Origin: Enoplolaimus lenunculus
Lineage: Eukaryota > Nematoda > Enoplea > Enoplida > Thoracostomopsidae
NCBI GenBank assembly: GCA_030248215.1
Contig: JASANG010003482.1
Location: forward strand, 1 to 64,000
Direction of reading: 5' to 3'
Length of the DNA stretch: 64,000 nt
Shown: positions 39,768 to 52,776 of the stretch, in pieces
How the letters are laid out: each line of letters begins with the position of its first letter
Numbering within the stretch: position 1 is the first letter of the stretch
The notes under the pieces: generated by a model
What the model was told of the DNA's origin: nothing
Database searches by the model: none
Seen by the model: only the letters and a program-made list of their open reading frames with translations
Program-made: the position numbers and the translations under genes

Positions 39768-42700
39768 CTAAATGACGTATAAGCATTAAATATCATCAGG
39801 ATGCGATACCGAAACTTATTGGCTCCTAAATCGGAACTAGCACATCGTTTATGGTCTTGTACCCTTAAGCTTAACCAGAATCAACCAACTGCCAAACCGT
39901 CAAAGTCGAGCAAATTGCACTTTGAGCTCTCTGCATTAGCTCATTTAATGTATGAATTTACGTAAAAAAAACTCCAACCAAGTAAAAATGTTAACAAGAA
40001 ATATAAAATATACTTATTTATATAATCTAAAAACTAAAACTACCAAGATGCGACCGGATATTAAAATATTCCAGAGCTGGATGTATCTGTTTCATACAAT
40101 GTAAAATTCCAGTGAGTTGATTTCAATTCCGAATGAGTTGAATCAAGCAACTACAGTCTTTACGACTGAATAAAGAAGCTCAACGTTGATTCAACTGATT
40201 CTCAGTTTGTTAATAAACACAACTTTAGTGAGTTAATGTTGACTTTTAGTAAAACTTAGAAATAATTATTTTACCATCTGCGCTGAATCAACTCATTGAA
40301 GTTTATTGTCGGATTTGGAGCCGAATATAATGCACATATTTCAACAAACAGCACACAACCTCATACTAGGCTTATGCCGTACTTATCAGCGATAAATATC
40401 CGACACCGCAGAATACTGGAACAGGATGTTGATTATTTTGCTTTAAGTGAAAATCCTATCACATCCTATCGCACTATTTCGCCTACTGCTAAAACCACAA
40501 AATTTAATTTACCTCCCAGCTCTATTCTGATTGGTTGCTCTCACCTGTCACAAATCGGTTTCCAATTGATCTATTAACACCGGTACCATTCTCACTTTCT
40601 ATTGGTCGCGTCGAGTATCCAATTGTGATTGGTGAATATTCTCGCTGCTTGCGATAGTCGTTCGTCGAGTCAACCGGAGAATGATGCCGTCCTCGCTGCT
40701 CACTCCTGACAGATGATTTGTCTTTTCGGTTATAACTTGTACCTCTCCTACGGCACTCTGGGTTCACTGCTTTGCCTCCTGTTGCTGATTTTGCTCTCGC
40801 TGTACTTCGTGGAGCTGGCGAATAAGCGCGAGCTTTGCGGTTGCTAAATATTAAAAAATCAAGAACAAGAATTGCGTAGTATTTTACACTGCTCAAACGA
40901 AACTCGAATTCAAACACTACACAATTTCAACATTTCAACTCCGATTGAGTATTTTGTTTAAAGTTGTTAATTACTAATGCCTTAACAACTTACAGTAGCG
41001 AAACGAAATCATCCTGTTTTTGGTAATTTCAATATATTAATCACTATCATGAAAGTATAATTAAGATTTCGGTTCCGGCAAAAATTGAACTGTTACGCCG
41101 ACTTCTAAGGGATGGCTTCGCTGATTTTTAACTAAGCTTACGGCCAAGACCAAATACGGCTTCGACAATAATTTTGCCCCAAATTGTAGTGCGTTTTATA
41201 AGTTAAGTGGGGTCGAAAAACGTAACGAGTGTTGTTAGCATTTTGTGTCATTTAATCTTCAGCCAAGTAACTGTAGCGACCAGGAGCCTGCCCCCTCTCC
41301 AAGATACACATTTTATTATGGATTATTTGTGTAACTATTTCGAATCGTACTCTCGATAAATGGCACCAAATTTTCCAAAAGTAACATTATTTTAACAGTT
41401 CACCTGTCGGGAAATGTTACTTTCAGGGCCGTCGCTTTAGATTAAGCATATTCCTAAGCCTAAGCGTAACAATAAGTGTTAACCATAAGCTTAAGCGTAA
41501 ATATAAGTGTTAATCAAAAGTTTTAGCAAAAATTTAGTTTTAAATCTCTAATCCTATTCTATTGCGGTGGTGCTAAAAAACAGGGCGGCCCTCGATGTAA
41601 CATAGGCTGGGCTCTCAATGGCAAATTATATAGTGCTGTTCAGAATAATCGTCGACTATTGCTGTCACAGTTTTCACAGTTAAATAACATACAATTGATA
41701 CGTCACATAATTGTCACTGTTGACGTTTTGAACTTTGATCGAATTTCGTTTAGTCTGTGTATCTAAAAGTAAACTTAAAATCGTATTCCTATATATTGCG
41801 TTCTCATCATGTATTTTGGAAATACGTTACGCTTATAGTGTTTACATTCAACAGATATTCTAGATTAAAGATAGTAAACTGAAAATTTTTCGCTTAACCC
41901 TTTCTCACATGAATATTTCCTATTTCCCCTGAGACCTACTTTTATGCTAGGATTCGAACTCCAGTGATTGGAGTGGGAGGCGTATACCATCACCACTCAG
42001 CTATAGGAGCTTGACGCCCGAGCCCGAGGGGGCTCTCACGTCTTGTGGTGTTTAGTACTATGTATACGTGTTGCAATTGATAAACACGGTGCGATATATA
42101 CTATTTAACGTATATACACTGCGCTTAGTTGCCTACAGGCAACTCAATGTGAGAAGGGGTTAATAACTGCATCAACCGTTATTTGCGACGGGAAGACCAT
42201 ATCTCATATATTTATCGTTTGCTGCAGTTTGAAAGACAATGGCTGGGTTTCTGAAATTCTACTTACATATTTACTTTAGTTATGCTTAATATTTAAGTAC
42301 ATAATTTTGACAGGGTCATAAATGAAAAGCCATTGTTCTAGTATTTAAGGAGGCGCCATGAGTTTTACTGAATAAGATCAAACTTAATATTCGAGAACTG
42401 TTAGTCTATAAGATCAAATATCGTCAGCGACTTATGTCCGTAACTGAACTTACGTACGTTTTTATAAACGATAAATTACTTATTGTTTAGCATAAACTCA
42501 AGAATCGAGTCGTACTTAAGAAGAGTTTCAGAAACCTGACCATTATTAAACAATCGTTTTGACTTGAGACGCAGGCTAAATTGGTACTGTGTCCTATGCA
42601 AAGATCAGGGTCTAAACGTTTTTTGCTGGACTGCCATATAGTAAGCTTAAGCTTTAGATAATTTAGCTTAGGTTTAAGCATATTGTTACGCTTAGGCTTA

Positions 42701-45700
42701 CAAATAGGACTACTGTTATTCTACTGTTACTATACCGTTCTATACATTGGCCCATATTGCTAACTAAGTGTTAAGAATTAATTTTCCATTGTGGCACCGT
42801 CATTCACCTTGTTTGAAAAATTCCGGATAAACTAAAAAATTGTTCGGTTGTTCAAGTCCATCGATCAGTCCATAATGTTTAGCCATAAACGAGGTCATCG
42901 GATCTGACGGACGATCAAACGCCAACATACAAGGTGAAATTGATTCTTTCTGAATATATCAACCAAAATATGGTGGGGGGGGTTTCTCAGTTCGACGCAT
43001 GTTTTACTTGTAGAGCCGTCCCGTTTTGTGGTGGGATTGCAAACGAGTAGTCTTTAGGATTTGTTCTGTGTTTTTTTGCTTGAGCTAAGGATGACGTTTC
43101 ATTTTTTTCCAACGCTTAGGCTTAGGAATATGCTTAGAGATGCGCTATACTTTCCGCGCGCCGACTCATTGCATAGTAAAAAATTTTTTTACTAAAAGTT
43201 GTAGTCACACGCGCGTCATCAAATAGATTTTGCTTTTATTTTTGTGTTAGCAACGCACAACGACGCGCGGCGAATGTTCGGCACAATAAACTATAGCAAA
43301 CCCCTTAATCTACCAATACGGCACAAATACTGACATTTGCCCTCGGTTGTTTAGTTTCGGGAGTAATATTCCGTAACAGCATATTGTAACAAAGTAGTAT
43401 GTAGTACACTTTTGCAAGCCTTGTTAGAATTCTAAATACTACTACGCATTATCCATCCATTAACACTCCGTACGATATGTTACAGAAAAAAGGGCGGAGT
43501 TTTAAGATATGCTAATGTAACCAGACAACTATACAATTTAGCATTTTCGACTAGAAAAAAATCAAAAATAATTGATTGGATGCTTTTGGACAGAATATAG
43601 AAGAACTAAATTGTGAGCAAATAGCAATGGATTGTGTATAAGTTTGAAGTGGGTTTACAGCGACACCACGTACGATGTACTTGTTTAGTTTTTCGATCAT
43701 AGCAATATACAGCCGCGAGGAATATAACAAAAAACGTCGTGACCACCATTTTTATCGTGAAAATAATCCACAGAATAAAGCGCGCCTGCGGTTGGCAACT
43801 ATCAAATTCTATTGTACCTTGAGTACAAAATCAAGCAATGCTTTGCCGTGCCCTTGCCGTTGAACTGTATGATATACATAGAAATCAAGTAGGCACACTG
43901 GACGTGCTGGTATCGGCTTTGACGTTGTATTGTACAGGTACAAATCTTTAACAGCAATTTTGGCAAATCCTAATATTATCGAAGCGCCTCTGAAAAGTAC
44001 ACAATTATATTTATAAGCATTTTCTCACTCCCGCCTTCAGGTCATTTGACGCAAATGAAGCTGGTTAACGGTTGTGACACAATGAATGGGTAATCGTTCT
44101 GGACACAGCCTTTAATTAATTCTTATTTGACTCAAAACTGCTTAATTCAACGTAAAATATCTTCATTTTGACACATTAAATGTAGTTTATTTTAGAGAAA
44201 TTAGTACAACAGTGTGATAGCAGTTACATCAAAAATGGATGACCACTGTATAACAATAGTGTGCAACTACCGAAATTTGTGTGATGCAAAATGTACCTCC
44301 GAGTGTTGCGTTTTAGCCTACCCCTCCCAATTGTGTAGGGGGAATCAATACTATCGTAATACTTGTTATCCCCTTAAACAAGGGGGTTGTACTTTCTTCG
44401 AGAATACCATACAAAACGGCAGTCAGACGCCCGCATTTACGGCGGAAGGGCAAAGACGCAACGGGCACTGTGCACATTGTTTTGCAAGCAAAATGTACTC
44501 AGTTTCACACACTTGTGAAAAGAATCATATCGTCCTTAGGTTACATTAATGTTTTTGAACTTCAATAACAATTTATTAAGCAGCTTCTTCAAGCTCGACT
44601 GCCAGCGTTTGATGTTTTGCGATTGGGAGTTTAAAACAACCGGAGCTGGACGTCGAAACTTGATTAAACATGCCGAAGCCAGGGCGAAAGCAAAAGCAGA
44701 TATGAAAATAACGTTGTGTGAATTAAATTTTAACATATCATTTTCAGTGTCTTTTTTCAAAAATTCTTTTCATTTGAGATTTTGAAAATTAGCCTAAATT
44801 TACCATAAATTATACTGAAAAGCTCAATTTATAAAAATGCGACCAAAATTTCGCTACCAAAACTTCCGGAATTTCAAATAAAGTTTAGCCGGAACTCGAG
44901 GTCAATTTGAACACGGAACTTGAGTCGGAATTAAACCTCAGGACGTACCAACGACAAGTCAAAATATTGTATTTATAAATCGGTTTCAGGTGTGCTTTAA
45001 CGCCGTACGGCAATTAGCGTACGATACCACACTGGGCCACTCGATGTCACAAGACGTCAAGCGGCACCGCATGGCGTCAGAATGCATCACAATAGTGAAA
45101 TGGTAAAGCACCACACTGATATTTGCAAAAAACCTCCTAAAAGCTCTTCGAACCTTGGCCGATATTCTCAACTGTATGTAGAACCTATCGCTAACTGGTG
45201 AAACGTTCTGTACAAATCTGAGAATTTGAACTCGTATTCTCAAATGTGTGTAACACCTATGACCAGTTGGTGATACGTTCTGTACCTTTGGAATCAGCGA
45301 ATGGTGAGGTTCCAAATTCAGCACATTGTTCGCTTTTGATTTGCCCTATTTCCGTCCTAATTTTCAGACCTGAAATTGCAGCCGTTGGTCAGTTTGAAAA
45401 CCTATCGTTAACTGCTGATAGGTGCTTTCGCAGTTGAGAATAAGGGCCATAGTCTGAAATTCTAAGTGTTCTGTCTATACTACTTACGGCGTATGAGATT
45501 GCTGCCATAGAAGATACAAAACGCTATTGCTTTCACAGATGCGATCGAATGACGTCACTGGTCGTTTCAGTTGTTGAGCCTGAAAAAATCTGACAAAAAC
45601 CACTGAATGGGCGGATTGACCCGGCCTGTTGCTATACATCATTCAAGAATCAGGGCAAATTAAGCAGTAGTTTATCAGGTTTTTGACCAAAATTTTTCCC

Positions 45701-46985
45701 CGTGGTATTTTTGCAATCGAAATTTTTTCCATGTATGAGTGAAAGTAAAGTTTACCACTTGTTTGTCGATTAACATACGGTCCACGTCGAATCGACCAGC
45801 TCTTTCAATTTCAATTAGAGTCGATATAGAAGCGTTTTAGAGCCGTAGGCGTGTTCAGGATTTCATTTCGGAAGTGAATAATCTAATCAAAATAGTTGGG
45901 ACCTCCAGAATCCGGATTTGTTAAAATCTTGCTAAAAGTGGTGTTTTCTTGTCTCTAGAAATTTCGGGAGTGAATATATCACCTCCCTTCTTCTTATATA
46001 CGACCCTGTTTGCGGCCTTACTTTAGTTTATGAATAAACCAGGTAAAACATAGATAACATTCTAGTAGCCAGCCTAAACCTGATAGCCAAAAAGCAGAAA
46101 ATTTTTATATGCCAACTAATCCTTTTGAAACGTTTTTTGTGTAAGTTTTTCTACATATCTACGAGTATATAGTAACACGACCAATGTTACTTTGAGGGGC
46201 ATAAGTGAACCATATTCCGAAATCCTACGCCTTAGTTTCAGCGTAAGGATAAGCCTATAACTAATCTAGGCTTAATCAAAAATTAGTCTAAGCTTAAGTT
46301 TACTCCGTTATAGAACGGCAAAAAATGTTTCGCTCTTCAAATTAGCATTGGACAACTATGATATCGATATCTTTTACTACAAGAATAACAGGGAACGCAA
46401 AAAATATAATTTTACCTCTGCGGATAACCTTCCAAGTTCGTCTATTAATCGAATCACGTATGGATATTGTTGTATACTGAAAATAAAAGCCAAAGTGTGC
46501 ATTGCGATAACAAAGTTGTCTGTAGGAATGAACAAGGGAGGGTTAACATTAAACTTTAATTTCAGACTAATTCGGTACGCAAAATTATCATCAGAATGCT
46601 AATACAAGGTTTGCTTTTCAGTAGTGATGTGGCCCGGACTGCGACCACTGACCAGACCGCATAGCGCTCGACTTGACCGCTTGCCGTCGAGGCCGGATTA
46701 AGCCAATCGGGCAGTTGAGATATTCTAGACCACTCGGGTCCATCCCAAATCTCTACTTTTGAGTTCTTTCAAAAGCCAACTTGTAACTGCACCTCAAAGA
46801 ATATGTATACTGTTATTTTATAATCTACTGTAACTGTTTTAGACCCGAAACTTACGAAAATCCATCTTTTAATGGCATATTTTGACAAAAAGAACTTACA
46901 AACGATCAGTCAACTGATTTGCTGACAGTATTGATATCGGTTCGTAACAACCAACAATTTCAGCGAAATCGTGTGGAAACTCCAT
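39124..46985 (-). CDS. alpha-tubulin N-acetyltransferase (ATAT/MEC-17), 7 exons
   Basis: Transfers acetyl from acetyl-CoA to Lys40 of alpha-tubulin inside microtubules. Join on the minus strand: 46900-46985, 46416-46476, 45488-45579, 43818-43989, 42808-42949, 40545-40832 (start uncertain), 39124-39767; about 494 residues. The first five exons give the whole GNAT-like catalytic domain: MEFPHDFAEIVG start, RLIDELGRLSAE, AQQLKRPVTSFDRI, the VCLLDFYVYHTVQRQGHGKA acetyl-CoA loop, LAFDRPSDPM and PNNFLVYPEFF. The Cys and Asp matching the catalytic Cys120 and Asp157 of human ATAT1 are present. The last two exons are a long Ser/Asn/Gly-rich, probably disordered tail, as is common in this family. Exon phases agree at every junction except the one into exon 6. 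Confidence 0.93.
40095..40311. mobile_element. MITE-like element, TACACTGTAAATT family (in ATAT intron)
   Basis: Diverged copy: TACAATGTAAAATTCCAGTGAG on the left and TCAACTCATTGAAGTTTATTG on the right, inside the intron between ATAT exons 6 and 7. Confidence 0.55.
40545..40832 (-). CDS. ATAT exon 6 (disordered tail)
   Basis: Ser/Arg/Tyr-rich: RAYSPAPRSTARAKSATGGK, later GRHHSPVDSTNDYRKQREYS. The strongest acceptor (ATATTTAG, exon from 40843) gives the wrong phase; an AG 11 bases further in gives the right one and is used here. An unseen small exon upstream is the alternative. Confidence 0.65.
41865..42164 (-). mobile_element. tRNA-derived SINE-like element
   Basis: Full 300-bp copy of the 30658 element in reverse orientation, with both inverted ends and the A and B boxes (GGATTCGAAC read reversed). 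Lies in the intron between ATAT exons 5 and 6. Confidence 0.75.
42808..42949 (-). CDS. ATAT exon 5
   Basis: Encodes LAFDRPSDPMTSFMAKHYGL and EQPNNFLVYPEFFKQ, ending the catalytic domain. Acceptor ATATTCAG, donor GTGAAT, phase 1 out. Confidence 0.93.
43818..43989 (-). CDS. ATAT exon 4 (acetyl-CoA loop)
   Basis: Encodes ILGFAKIAVKDLYL, then RPVCLLDFYVYHTVQRQGHG. Contains the catalytic-type Cys and the QRxGHG cofactor loop. Acceptor CTTTTCAG, donor GTACAA. Confidence 0.95.
45235..45442. mobile_element. MITE-like element, CTCAAATGTGT family (in ATAT intron)
   Basis: Left ATTCTCAAATGTGTGTAACA, right CGCAGTTGAGAATA inverted. A second partial end lies just before it (45165-45230), so two copies may be joined. 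Confidence 0.6.
45488..45579 (-). CDS. ATAT exon 3
   Basis: Encodes AQQLKRPVTSFDRICESNSV then LYLLWQQ, matching [20 protein letters not shown] and VYILKD. Phase 0 in, phase 2 out. Confidence 0.9.
46416..46476 (-). CDS. ATAT exon 2
   Basis: 61 nt, acceptor TATTTTCAG, donor GTAAAA. Encodes QQYPYVIRLIDELGRLSAE, matching the IIDELGKASAK helix of the family. Confidence 0.9.
46900..46985 (-). CDS. ATAT exon 1
   Basis: Start codon at 46985. MEFPHDFAEIVGCYEPISIL aligns with the human ATAT1 start MEFPFDVDALFPERITVL. Donor GTAAGT, phase 2. Confidence 0.9.
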
Positions 46986-48153
46986 TTTAATATCAGGCTA
47001 TTATATTTAAATTGCTGAAATTTTATTTGAATTATTAATATGCTGTGATACATGGAACATTTTTACGTGAAGATAATGATGTTGCGTTATGAATTAATTA
47101 GTGTAGCGCAAACAAGTCATTTATTCGGCGTTTACATTGTAAAATTTGGTCGGGTCGCGGATACGTCATAGAATAAAGTTAACAACCCTCAACAGAAATT
47201 TACCGTTGATTCTACTTGGCCACGTGTCACAAACCGGTTTCTAACACACTTTTACGTTGGCTCAACTCTTTTTCTACGCTCTCAATTGTTTGTCGACTCT
47301 GCATCAACGAAAATTTCAGGGTAAGTACATGTCAGTTTGGAGGAACAATCCAGTGAAACTGAGCGTATTTGTCCCTTCTATTTCAAGAACCTGACAGGAT
47401 GGTTTTGAGTAATACAGTAAGGTCTATTTATTACTCTAAACGCTTAAACTAACTTGAATTAAGTTCACGCCAATCCAGCAGTATTAAACTAACTTTCTAG
47501 ATTAACTAAACCAAGAGGTAGGTTTACGTTTAAGTTCATTTAGAATCTTGCATATTTTCAGTCTAAGTTTTAAGAGAGTAGAAAGTAACAAAATGTTATA
47601 CCCACATGCGACCCGCTTAAACTTTCCAAACTGTTTTATTTCCCAATCAACTTTTAAACTTTTAGTTAAATTTACGGAATGCAAATGCAAAATCCCCGTT
47701 TTGACAAATGTTAACAAAAAGTAGTTTAATTTTATAAATCACCGATGCTTAATTTTTAAAGTTTCGTATAATCACAACGCAAGCTTATACTTCATTCACT
47801 CATAAATCTTTAGTCTTCAAACCGTCATTGCGCTGACTGCTTCTTAAATTTCGCTTAAAATCGGTGCGTATAGCTGCAACAAAAATTGCTATCCCATATT
47901 CACGCACGAGTGCAATATGTGAAACAGTTAGACAAGAAAGCTGAAATTGCATTTTAGCAAACAATTACAACTGAAAAGCACAGTGTAAAATTTGTATGTT
48001 TGTCATAGTTGTGTGGACATTGAGCTGAACGGTACAGCCGGGGCAGGAGATGTCGGTTCCTTTCATGTTTGAAATTATATTTTTCATAACATTAAAAATT
48101 TATAAACAAGTTGTAAGATCAATACCTTACAAATTATGTAACTTTCTTCCATT

Positions 48154-48270
48154 ATGAGATATCGCGACCCAGCGTTTGGTACCTCCTCGTTTTCGAATCA
48201 GCTCCTTCGCTTGTTTGTAAACAAGACAACGAACCGGGGAAGCGGTCTACCTCAATCAATCATCCTGTCA
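48154..48270 (+). other. possible short first exon or small ORF
   Basis: ATG at 48154 opens MRYRDPAFGTSSFSNQLLRL. The frame reaches a possible donor GTAAGA at 48271, or otherwise a stop near 48309. It lies head to head with ATAT. No match known. Confidence 0.2.
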
Positions 48271-49029
48271 GTAAGAGGAGAAATTAATACCTTATTGGAA
48301 AATCGTTAACAATTTGTTAATTTTGTTTTAATGGTCAATATTTTAGTCGTTGATTCGGTGTCCATCTCGTCCCACCAATTTCAAATTTCTTGATATATAA
48401 AAACCCACAGAAATGTCTCTAACAGTGGTGGATATAGGATTTCTTGTTGGGCGATCCGATATCAACTTTAACATGTACGTTATACGAAAGTTTTGATACA
48501 TTTCGTAGTTGGTTTTTTAGTTCGTTAACAATTATGAGGCCTGGATCCCGGTGAGACGATCCGATCGCTAGATCCGTGTACATTCGTCCTTAGTGTCGGA
48601 TGTTTTTTTGAAATATTTATATTTGTTTATCCACGTCATTGCGAACTATTTAGTTTGCTTTAGCGTCTAATTTAAGCTCAAGTACCAATTTCATTTTGGG
48701 GCAGAATTTAGTGTTTACATTTGTTCACAGTTGAAGCTGAAACATATGTCATACTTTTTGGTGGTCGACACTTGCGGATCAAGAGGGGCGGGGGTGGCGT
48801 ACGCCCCACCGCCAGAAATTTTGTGGTAAAATGGTAAGGTCCCCCCTACCTTACAATTTCCCCCCTCTGAAAATTGGCACATTTATAACATACAGTAAAA
48901 ATTGCGTTTCAAGACTTTTGCCAGCCCGCTCTCACCGTCATCAGAAATCTATGGATCCGCCACTGGTGGTTAAAGTGTGAAGCAATATTTTTTAAATTTG
49001 TTTGTATAAACATTGTGGTCAATACTGCA

Positions 49030-49195
49030 TTGAGGGGCGTAACAGTAGTATAAGGATAATCCTAAGCATAAGCCTAAACATCAGCGTAAGCATATTTCTA
49101 ACTCAAGACAAGCCCATAGCAAGAAAAATTAGTGTAAAGCTTAAGCTTAATACTCTGTTGAAGTCCTGGCGAAAAATGATACGCCGTTCAACGTA
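49030..49195. mobile_element. TTAGGC-core element, AGGGGCG ends
   Basis: Starts GAGGGGCGTAACAGTAGTAT, has a degenerate GCCTAA run and ends TCCTGGCGAAAAATGATACG. It belongs to a family whose other copies include 57459-57625, 51059-51240, 42600-42735, 41430-41600, 46183-46350, 16195-16355 and 28095-28175. Confidence 0.6.
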
Positions 49196-51058
49196 ACACG
49201 GACCAACAATGATACCAAATTGAAATGGTCTTGCGTTATTGAAACCGCCTTCGGCAGCTTTGCATTCTAAGGGACCCGCGATGCGTAGAGAATCCTTATT
49301 TTTGAGTATGAAAGGATCGAGGGCCAAAAGTAAAAAAATTATTTGCGCTCAAAATGTGCACTGCTTAATAAACGGAAATCTGTGTTTTTGACCTTAACGC
49401 CTCTCAGATATAAATGTAAAACAATAAATTATTGCGATGTCGGTTAATGTTTGCTGAGTTGTTCTTTGAGCTGTCTATTAAACAACATTTAGTAGCGAAA
49501 AACTTAGAGATCTCACAGTAAAATCAACAATTTTTATCTTGTAAAATTATTTACGGCTATTGACATTTCTGCCACAAGTGGATTCCAGTCCAGGGATCTG
49601 TCAAACCGAGACCCACCAACATGGATTAAAACCAAAATTTAGTGCAAAGATTTAAAGTATCAGAAATTTCTGGATCTGCCACTGATTTTTGTATATACTA
49701 GTAATACGTGGTTGCACACATGTGCAACTCTATTAGAATACACTGTGTTTTGGCATATATTTAAAAGGATTAGTCAAGAAAGTCTGCGTTTAAGCCTTGA
49801 AACTTGATTGACAATTGTGTGTTCAATTCCAATACATTTTTTAGCCTGTGTGGATCCGGTAGGAATGATGCACCCCCGAAATCCCCCATCCGCAGAGAAA
49901 AATAAGAGTCCGAAATTCTTAAATTGATGCCTGCTTAAGACAATACACAAATCACATACATGGTAAAATATACGCAAAAAGCAAAAAGACTTAGTCTTAT
50001 AGAATAACCACACAAAGAAACAGTAAACGACAATCTTCTATTATCAAAATTGTTCACTTAGAAGTATTGAAGAAAATTTGCATATGGATACAAAATATAC
50101 TGGAACGCTGCCCAAAATACGTACGTGGTGCGTTCCAGCTTTAACATATAGATTATAAGATGGCAAACTGATTTCGTTAATTATAATTGCAGTAAGTAAC
50201 TTATTTTTTCGTTATGTAAATAATTTTCAAATAATTAATAAGACGTTACAGTTGGTTATTCCAAACTGAATAAAATGTTGAACCAAGCTTGTTCTGGAGT
50301 TATTTTGACCTAAACTTGCAAATTCCCATATTGCGCAACGGCTAGCGAGGCACAACCTTTTAATTTAAATATCATAAGTGTTTCTGTACGCCCGTAGCCA
50401 TCTCATCCTGCTAGCGGGGGCTAAAAATATTTCGGGAGCGGCATACATGGATTTTCGATGACGTACAAGCAAGGTAAAAATTTTCTGAGGGAGGGGCAAA
50501 ACTATTCCAGGTGGAAGCTGAGCCCCAATGGCCCCGTCTGGCTATGGGGCACTGCTTCTGTTGTTCTCTTAGACAAGTCGCTATGAGTCAAATAGTTAAA
50601 ATTTTCTACTCAAACGAAAACGTTCAAGTATAGATGAGTAAACGTAGATATAGTTCGGATTCTTAATTGTTGGGAAAATACTTAAGTAAAAACATTGTGT
50701 TCTAGGATCTGGAAGGTTATTCGAAATCCTGTTAAAAGTGCTTAATTATTGGCTCCCCGTATATTTCTGGAGGAAACATGACCCCTATATCCCTTCACTT
50801 GAATCTGCATTCCTGCTGAGTAACGAGTAAACCCAAAAAAAGTTTAAAATTTAGAAATTGCTGCAATCTTTTAACTGTTAACTATATTTAAGGAAGAATA
50901 GAAATTACACAATATAAGCGATCGTTTTAGAGCTTTGTATTTACTATTGCTAAGGTCCTAAGAATGTAGCAAAGTGAAGAGTGTAATAGAAAAATTACAT
51001 TTCTACAAACTATTGCAACTGTAACAAAAATATAAGCACATTTTGCACATGAAACGAT

Positions 51059-51240
51059 CAGGGGCGGAACGTTTTTCTGCCTAACTGTAATAGTGTAACC
51101 TTAAGGTTTAAACTGTTTTGTGCTTAGACGTAGGCTTAGGTTTAGGTATAAGCTCATTCTTACGCTTAGTCTTAGGTTTAAACTCAGGATTAGGCTTAAA
51201 CTCAGGATTAGGCTTACGCTTCAGTATATTCTTATACGCA
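51059..51240. mobile_element. TTAGGC-core element
   Basis: Left end ATCAGGGGCGGAACGTTTTT; the core has several TTAGGC and TCAGGATTAGGC units. Same family as 57459-57625. Confidence 0.55.
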
Positions 51241-52231
51241 AACAATTGTCTTATATTCAAGAAATATTGTCTGGGATTTAAGACAATTATATTATGTGTT
51301 GAATTCAAGACTTTTATTTCTTAAATTTTTCAGAAACATTAGTCTGAAATGTTTCAGATTTAAAACTCTGAAATTCAATACTTCGTTTCACGAACGATTA
51401 AGAGAAATATTTCTGAAATATAAGACAAATATTTCTGAATTAAAACACAAATATGTCTAAAATACGAGACAAAAGTTTTCCGAGAAAACAACTCCAACAT
51501 TAGGGCTAAAGCTCAACCAAATACTCTAATTTTTCAATCTAAGATGCGTCCAAGACGTAAACTTAGATTGGAGGGAGACTGTGTTCAACCCGAAATATTT
51601 TTGTAATTTGATTTGCAACCAAAAGAACGCTAACTATTCTCTCCTCACTTGTTTTGACTTCGGTTGAAACTGAACTAAAAATTAACATATTTACAAACAT
51701 CTCGCGTATTAGAACTCATTCGATTTTTTAACAATTTCCGAATTTAAATAATACCGAATTTATGGATTACGACACGGATAGAAACACGAGTACATGGTGC
51801 TGGGTGTTGAAATAGACTCATAAATTTCAGATTTTCATTAAAAAGTATTTTTTAAAATTACATATTTTTTGAATATATTTTAATTTATCCATATCGTCCA
51901 TCCGCATCGCAAGCGTGACATACAGCCTCAAAAAATAGTCAGGCAGTGTAGTTCACGAGTATTTTGACGCAAAAAACAGCTTTGATTTTAATCAACAAGC
52001 TGGTTTTCTCTCAACACATGTTCAAATATTTGTGTTATATGTTCTGAAATTTAATTTTTAAATTATACGTCTGATTATTGAAAACATTGAAACTCACCGA
52101 TCAGTATCAGACTAAATAAACACGTTTTTGAAGCGATTTTATCTAATACTTTAGCTCCTGTATTCGGGTTTCTTATAAAGGTATGACACTTTGCCCCCCT
52201 CTAATATTTGACTTCGATCTTTCGCATATCA

Positions 52232-52776
52232 CAAGAAGCGGATCCAAAAATTTCTGATGGGGGGGCTGGCAGGCAAATGTTATCAAACGCAAAAATTGTA
52301 AGATAGAGAGATCTTATCGTTTAATCACCAAAAAATTTTCTGAGGGTGAAAAATTGTAAAGTTGGGAGGGGCCTTACGATTTTATCACAACAAACTCTGA
52401 GCAAAAGGTATATTTTTTACAGACAAATTTTCTGAGGGGAAAATTGTATCCACGTTGGGAATACGCTTTTCTTGTTATATTTTAGCAGATTAAGCAATGT
52501 GGTTTATGCTATAAAAATTGTGTTTGGCGTCGAACTAGCTTCGCACGCGAGGTTTTTTTCGATATATATACATATATATATATTTATATATATATTATAT
52601 CGCGCACATCCTTGACAGAATTTTAATACGAAAAATGACAAGGTTTCTACCTTACAAATTTTTAATTTTGCGATACGAAAATTGCGTATGACATCTGGCT
52701 GGCTTCGCTCTCCCGAAGCTTTTTACAATATATATTACGCGCCTCCATACGCCACAAATTTCTGGATCCGCCACTA
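52232..52776. mobile_element. hAT-like element, GCGGATCCA ends
   Basis: AAGCGGATCCAAAAATTTCT on the left and AATTTCTGGATCCGCCACT on the right. Internal blocks repeat AAAATTTTCTGAGGG, so it may be two nested copies. No ORF. Confidence 0.5.
52557..52608. repeat. AT dinucleotide run
   Basis: Imperfect (TA)n of about 50 bp inside the element 52232-52776. Confidence 0.8.

Noticed and set aside
44214-44549. Cysteine-rich 111-codon plus-strand ORF
   Set aside because: Its first part (GGATGACCACTGTATAACAA onward) matches an interspersed repeat also seen at 10700-10815; cysteines show no domain pattern and there is no signal peptide.
44536-44760. Minus-strand 74-codon ORF with Lys/Leu-rich end
   Set aside because: Lies within an intron of the acetyltransferase, has no matching splice phase and no similarity to that family.
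49103-49327. Minus-strand ORF containing LDPFILKNKDSLRIAGPLE
   Set aside because: It looks protein-like for about 40 residues, but no acceptor or continuing exon was found and it overlaps a TTAGGC-core element.
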